The notes beneath the pieces were generated by a model. That model searched no databases. It was given only the letters and a program-made list of their open reading frames with translations, and had not been told where the DNA came from. Below are positions 60,865 to 64,000 of a stretch of 64,000 bases of DNA, in pieces. How positions within the stretch are numbered: the stretch's first letter is position 1; each line of letters starts with the position of its first letter. Source of the DNA: Sandaracinaceae bacterium (lineage in GTDB: Bacteria > Myxococcota_A > Polyangia > Polyangiales > JADJQN01); contig JADJQN010000001.1 of NCBI GenBank assembly GCA_016712745.1, forward strand, positions 310,001-374,000, in the 5' to 3' direction. A program made the translations under genes and the position numbers.

Positions 60865-62391
60865 ATGTCGGCCCATAGCGGGAAAATACGAGGCGGTGCG
60901 TTCGCGTTTATCGTCTGCGCCTTCGCCTACTTTTACGTTTTTCCCTATCAGCCTGAACTCAACAACCCGAACGAGAACGTCCGCCTCTACATGACAGCGG
61001 CGCTTGTGGAGAATCACTCCTATCGGATCGACGACGTGCGCGCCCGGTGGGGCTGGGTCAACGACGCGGGTGTGCGTGAAGGCCACTACTACAGCGTCAA
61101 AGCTCCGGGCACGAGCATGCTCGGCGTGCCGGGCTACTTCCTCTATTACAACTGCGCGAATGAGTTCGATCGCACAACGGCGCTTTGGGTGTGCCGTGCG
61201 ACAGCGACGATGTTGCCCACGTTGCTCTTTCTTCTCTTCTTCTACCGCTGGCTTCGAAAGCGTTCGAAATCGGGTGTCGCTGCCGAAGCGGTATTTTACT
61301 CCGTCGCACTCGGCTCACTCTTGTACGGCTACGGTATGATGTTCGTGAGTCATACGCAGAGCGCTGCCAGCGCGTTCGTCGCCTTCGCCTTGCTGGCTGA
61401 AGCACGCGAAAAGAGAAAAATATCAGGCGTCGCTGCATTCGTCGCGGGACTATTCACCGCCGGCGTTACCTTTTTCGAGTATCCGGGTTTCGTTGTCTCG
61501 GTCGTGCTCGCGTTCTACGCGCTCGCGTGCGTGCGTCCGTGGAAACGCCTCGTGCCGTTCGCGATAGGCGGTGCGATTCCCACGCTTCTCATGATGCACT
61601 TTCAATGGCGCTCTTTCGGCAGCCCTTTCCGTCCGGGTCACCTCTTCGTCGAGAACCCGGCTTTTCGCGCTGCACACGAGCAGGGCTTTTTCGGAGCCGA
61701 CGGCTTTCACGCCACTGCTGCAAGCGGCCTCTTCTTCGACACAGGCTTCGGTCTTTTTCCGCTCACGCCAATTCTCTTTTTTGCATTCGTCGGCTGGATT
61801 TTACTTTTGCTTCGTCGCCGCGAGCGCATCGACGCACTCGCTGCACTCGCCATGACCCTCGGCACCGGCCTCGTCATCTCGCTCATGAACAACTGGCGTG
61901 GCGGTTGGACGATTGGCCCGCGTTACCTTGCAGTAGTAGTTCCCTTTGTCGCGTGGCCCGCGCTCGTCGCGCTCGAATGGATCGCAGCAAAAAGCAAGTC
62001 GCTGGCAGCGGGGCTCGCACTGGGCACGACGGCGATCGCCTTCGTTGCGTCGGGCATTCCCAGCGCCTACTACCCTCACCTGCCTGAGCCTGTCTCGCGT
62101 CCAATTGCACAAGTCTTCGTGCCACTCATCGAGCACGAGTACGCGCCACTCACCGCACTTCATTACTTCGACATTTTTGGCACCACGGCGATGATTCCAC
62201 TTCTCGCCGCCGCGGTGATCGCGCTCGCGTATTCGCTTCGCCTATTGAAGGACGCACGCGAGCGAATGATTGCATCTGCGCTTGCCGTCGCCATCGCCGC
62301 CGTCGGTATTCACGCCTTCACGCAGCAGGATGATCCGCCCAACGCCGAGAGGCTAGCCAGCATAAACGCGTTCTTCGATTCGGCCGTCTGA
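60865..62391 (+). CDS. Multi-pass membrane protein, 508 aa, unknown function
   Basis: The protein has about ten hydrophobic helices with a loop Q-P-E-L-N-N-P-N-E-N-V-R after helix 1, and K-A-P-G-T-S-M-L-G-V-P-G and T-I-G-P-R-Y-L-A-V-V segments. The pattern resembles GT-C family transferases and related integral proteins of delta-proteobacteria. It is divergent from the previous gene with a 59-bp spacer. The gene ends 15 bp before the second dif-like site. Function unknown. Confidence 0.65.
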   Translation: MSAHSGKIRGGAFAFIVCAFAYFYVFPYQPELNNPNENVRLYMTAALVENHSYRIDDVRARWGWVNDAGVREGHYYSVKAPGTSMLGVPGYFLYYNCANEFDRTTALWVCRATATMLPTLLFLLFFYRWLRKRSKSGVAAEAVFYSVALGSLLYGYGMMFVSHTQSAASAFVAFALLAEAREKRKISGVAAFVAGLFTAGVTFFEYPGFVVSVVLAFYALACVRPWKRLVPFAIGGAIPTLLMMHFQWRSFGSPFRPGHLFVENPAFRAAHEQGFFGADGFHATAASGLFFDTGFGLFPLTPILFFAFVGWILLLLRRRERIDALAALAMTLGTGLVISLMNNWRGGWTIGPRYLAVVVPFVAWPALVALEWIAAKSKSLAAGLALGTTAIAFVASGIPSAYYPHLPEPVSRPIAQVFVPLIEHEYAPLTALHYFDIFGTTAMIPLLAAAVIALAYSLRLLKDARERMIASALAVAIAAVGIHAFTQQDDPPNAERLASINAFFDSAV

Positions 62392-62406
62392 TGTGGTCGT
62401 AGAGCA

Positions 62407-62435
62407 AGTTTACATATCCGCCCTTTATGCGAAGC
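62407..62435. other. Second dif-like site with a 7-bp centre
   Basis: Read on the minus strand, GCTTCGCATAA (XerC-type arm, one base from the dif arm at 37722-37732), a 7-bp centre AGGGCGG and ATATGTAAACT (one mismatch to the XerD arm). It has the same orientation as the dif at 37705 and lies 24,702 bp from it. Its central region is one base longer than canonical, as in some plasmid and module dif sites. Confidence 0.7.
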
Positions 62436-62440
62436 GGATT

Positions 62441-62467
62441 TGTAGGGCCCATTTAGAGATGTCCGGT
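62441..62467 (+). repeat. Left terminal inverted repeat, IS copy 2
   Basis: Identical to 37748-37774. Confidence 0.75.
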
Positions 62468-62504
62468 TTCTCCCAAGTAGAAATGTCCGCCTCGGGAGGC
62501 GGTC

Positions 62505-63996
62505 ATGGAGGAACTGACGACAATGAGCACCAAGGAATTGGACCGGGCCGCGGTGATGGCACGGCTCTCGGAGCATTCGCTGTCACAGCGAGCCGCTGCG
62601 GAGATGTTGCAGCTGACTGTGCGGCAAGTTCGGCGACTGCAGCGTGCGTACGCGGTTCAGGGGGCCGCGGCTCTCCCCCAAGCGACGTGGCCGACCAAGC
62701 AATCGCAAGTTAGCCGCTGATGTTCGTGCGCGGGTGCTCGCGCTTGTCAAAGAACGCTATGCCGACTTTGGCCCGACCTTGGCCTGCGAGAAGCTGCGCG
62801 AGCAGCATGATGTTGTCGTGTCGGTCGAGACCTTGCGCACGTGGATGTCCTCGGAGGGATTGTGGCGTACGCGCATGCAGCGGCGAAAGCCAGCCCAATC
62901 ACCGCGTCGTCGCCGCTCGTGCTTAGGTGAGTTGGTGCAAATCGACGGGTCGGACCATGAGTGGTTCGAAGGACGCGCGCCGCGCTGCACCCTCTTGGTC
63001 TACGTCGACGACGCGACGAGTCGTTTGATGGAGCTGCGCTTCGTGCGCTCCGAATCGACGTTCGAGTACTTCGCGGCGACCGAGCGCTATGTGCGTGCGC
63101 ACGGAAAGCCCTGCGCTTTTACAGCGACAAGGCCGGCGTCTTTCGCGTCAATGCCAAGGATGCACGCGCGGGCGACGGCTACACGCAACTTGGACGCGCT
63201 ATGTACGAGCTGAATATCGACGTGATTTGCGCCAACACGCCCGCGGCCAAGGGGCGCGTCGAACGAGCGCATCAGACGCTGCAAGACCGTCTCGTCAAAG
63301 AGCTCAGGCTTCGCGGCATCTCAGGCCGTGATGCGGGCAACGCGTACCTTGGGGAGTTCATGAAGGACTACAACCAGCGTTTCGCGTGCGAACCTCAGAG
63401 CCCGCACGATGCGCACCGGACGTTGCTGCCCCCAGGAAAACCTCGCACGCATCTTCTCGTGGCAAGAGGAGCGACGCCTGACCGGCAGCCTCACCTTGCA
63501 CTACAATCGCGTGATGTACGTCGTCGCCTCGACGCCAGCATCGGAAAAAGCGCGTGGCAAGCGTGTGACGGTGCGCGAAGAAGAAGATGGAACCGTACAC
63601 ATCGAATATCGAGGCGAACACTTGGACGCGTACGCGTTTCCCAAAGACGCACGCGTGCATCAAGGCGCCATCGTCGAGAACAAACTCTTAGGACATGTCC
63701 TGAGCGTCATCGCTCAAGGTCAGCGCGAGCGTGACAAGCGCACGCTTCAAACGAAGCGCCTCACGTTGCGCGACGAAGATCTCATGCGCAAAGCGATGGG
63801 AGAACCAGGTCTGACGACTCGGCGTCCACGCGCGAACCAGAAGCGCCAACAATCCGCCAGGTCGATTGCGCCCTTGCCCGTAACCCATCCATTGGCCACC
63901 GCGCTGCAGTCGGCAAAGCCGCATCCCAAACCAGCAACCCTTGACCGAGGCACCCAAGCGGACAACTGTACTTTGCAGAGCACCGGACATTTCTAA
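62505..63996 (+). pseudogene. IS transposase (DDE), copy 2, with frame breaks
   Basis: The N-terminal HTH part and the catalytic part are in different frames, as in copy 1. Copy 2 has lost one T near 63119 (F-Y-S-D-K broken) but keeps intact the L-G-R-A-M-Y-E-L-N, P-A-A-K-G-R-V-E-R-A-H-Q-T-L-Q-D segment that copy 1 has lost. The change near 63432 is shared with copy 1. A composite of the two copies gives a complete DDE transposase from MEELTTMSTKELD to K-R-Q-Q-S-A-R, so at least one functional relative existed recently. Confidence 0.7.
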
Positions 63997-64000
63997 ATCG
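63982..64000 (-). repeat. Right terminal inverted repeat, IS copy 2 (truncated)
   Basis: Identical to 39292-39310 as far as the window goes. Confidence 0.7.

Larger units (their letters stand above)
62441..64000 (+). mobile_element. Insertion sequence copy 2, same element, cut by the window edge
   Basis: The sequence is nearly identical to 37748-39318. It begins exactly 5 bp (GGATT) from the XerC-type arm of the dif-like site. The last 8 bases of the right terminal repeat lie beyond position 64000. Differences from copy 1 are a few substitutions and mostly short-homopolymer indels. Confidence 0.8.

Noticed and set aside
37705..62435. Simple Xer-mediated integration of a dif module
   Set aside because: Xer integration would place GGATT-IS directly behind the left dif; instead the left dif is followed by 15 other bases. 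IS-to-IS recombination explains the order better.
37748..64000. Classical composite transposon made by the two IS copies
   Set aside because: In a composite transposon the outer flanks should match; here the inner flanks match (GGATT), which fits an integrated circle better. The outer right flank is outside the window, so this remains open.

Overview
The window reads as chromosomal DNA of a high-GC predatory or social deltaproteobacterium, most likely Myxococcota (Polyangia or Sandaracinaceae-like). The evidence is: many lipoproteins with Asp-Ala-Gly-rich linkers, Ser/Thr kinases with PEGA domains and an HRDVSPQN catalytic loop, two AgmX/PglI-type C-terminal domains, a MYXO-CTERM-like tail, type IV pilin genes with a sigma-54 activator, and frequent ATGA or GTGA stop/start overlaps. 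I saw no tRNA, rRNA or CRISPR array.

Region 1 (1-13.4 kb): a partial PilZ gene coupled to a lipoprotein, a radical SAM/SPASM enzyme, a methyltransferase, two broken genes (TPR-HTH protein; DUF1554-like lipoprotein), a HEAT / PQQ-propeller pair, and a phosphodiester-glycosidase-like protein followed by a phosphofructokinase. Region 2 (13.6-26.2 kb): a Ser/Thr kinase with PEGA repeats, a pilus cluster (pseudopilin, TPR protein, pilA with its own sigma-54 promoter, second pilin, NtrC-type activator), a TPR lipoprotein, a very large membrane-anchored spermidine-synthase-like protein and a PEGA protein. Region 3 (26.2-37.6 kb): enoyl-CoA hydratase, membrane and cell-surface genes, a polysaccharide flippase, an operon of secreted proteins, and a second kinase with a Ser-Glu linker.

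Region 4 (37.7-64.0 kb) holds the most unusual structure. A canonical 28-bp dif site (37705-37732) is followed 15 bp later by an IS1202/ISNCY-like insertion sequence. A second, imperfect dif-like site in the same orientation lies at 62407-62435, exactly 5 bp before a second copy of the same IS. The sequences just inside the two IS copies are the same 5 bp, GGATT. This is what is expected if a circle of about 24.7 kb, carrying its own dif-like site and one IS copy, recombined into an IS next to the chromosomal dif. The intervening segment carries an FNR-type regulator with N-terminal cysteines and four FNR boxes. These precede the regulator gene, a lipoprotein, a BadF/HgdB-like ATP-driven activase system coupled to a NitT/TauT-type ABC importer, and a Kelch surface protein. 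I propose this as an oxygen- or redox-controlled low-potential reductase and uptake system of unknown substrate. The segment also has RCC1, acyl-CoA ligase, vWA, GMC oxidoreductase, TPP-enzyme and membrane glycosyltransferase genes.

Quality caution: at least six single-base frame breaks or stops occur in otherwise well conserved genes, and the two IS copies differ mostly at short homopolymers. Indel errors in a long-read assembly are therefore a serious alternative to real pseudogenes. Start codons were chosen by reading; several differ from the longest possible ORF.
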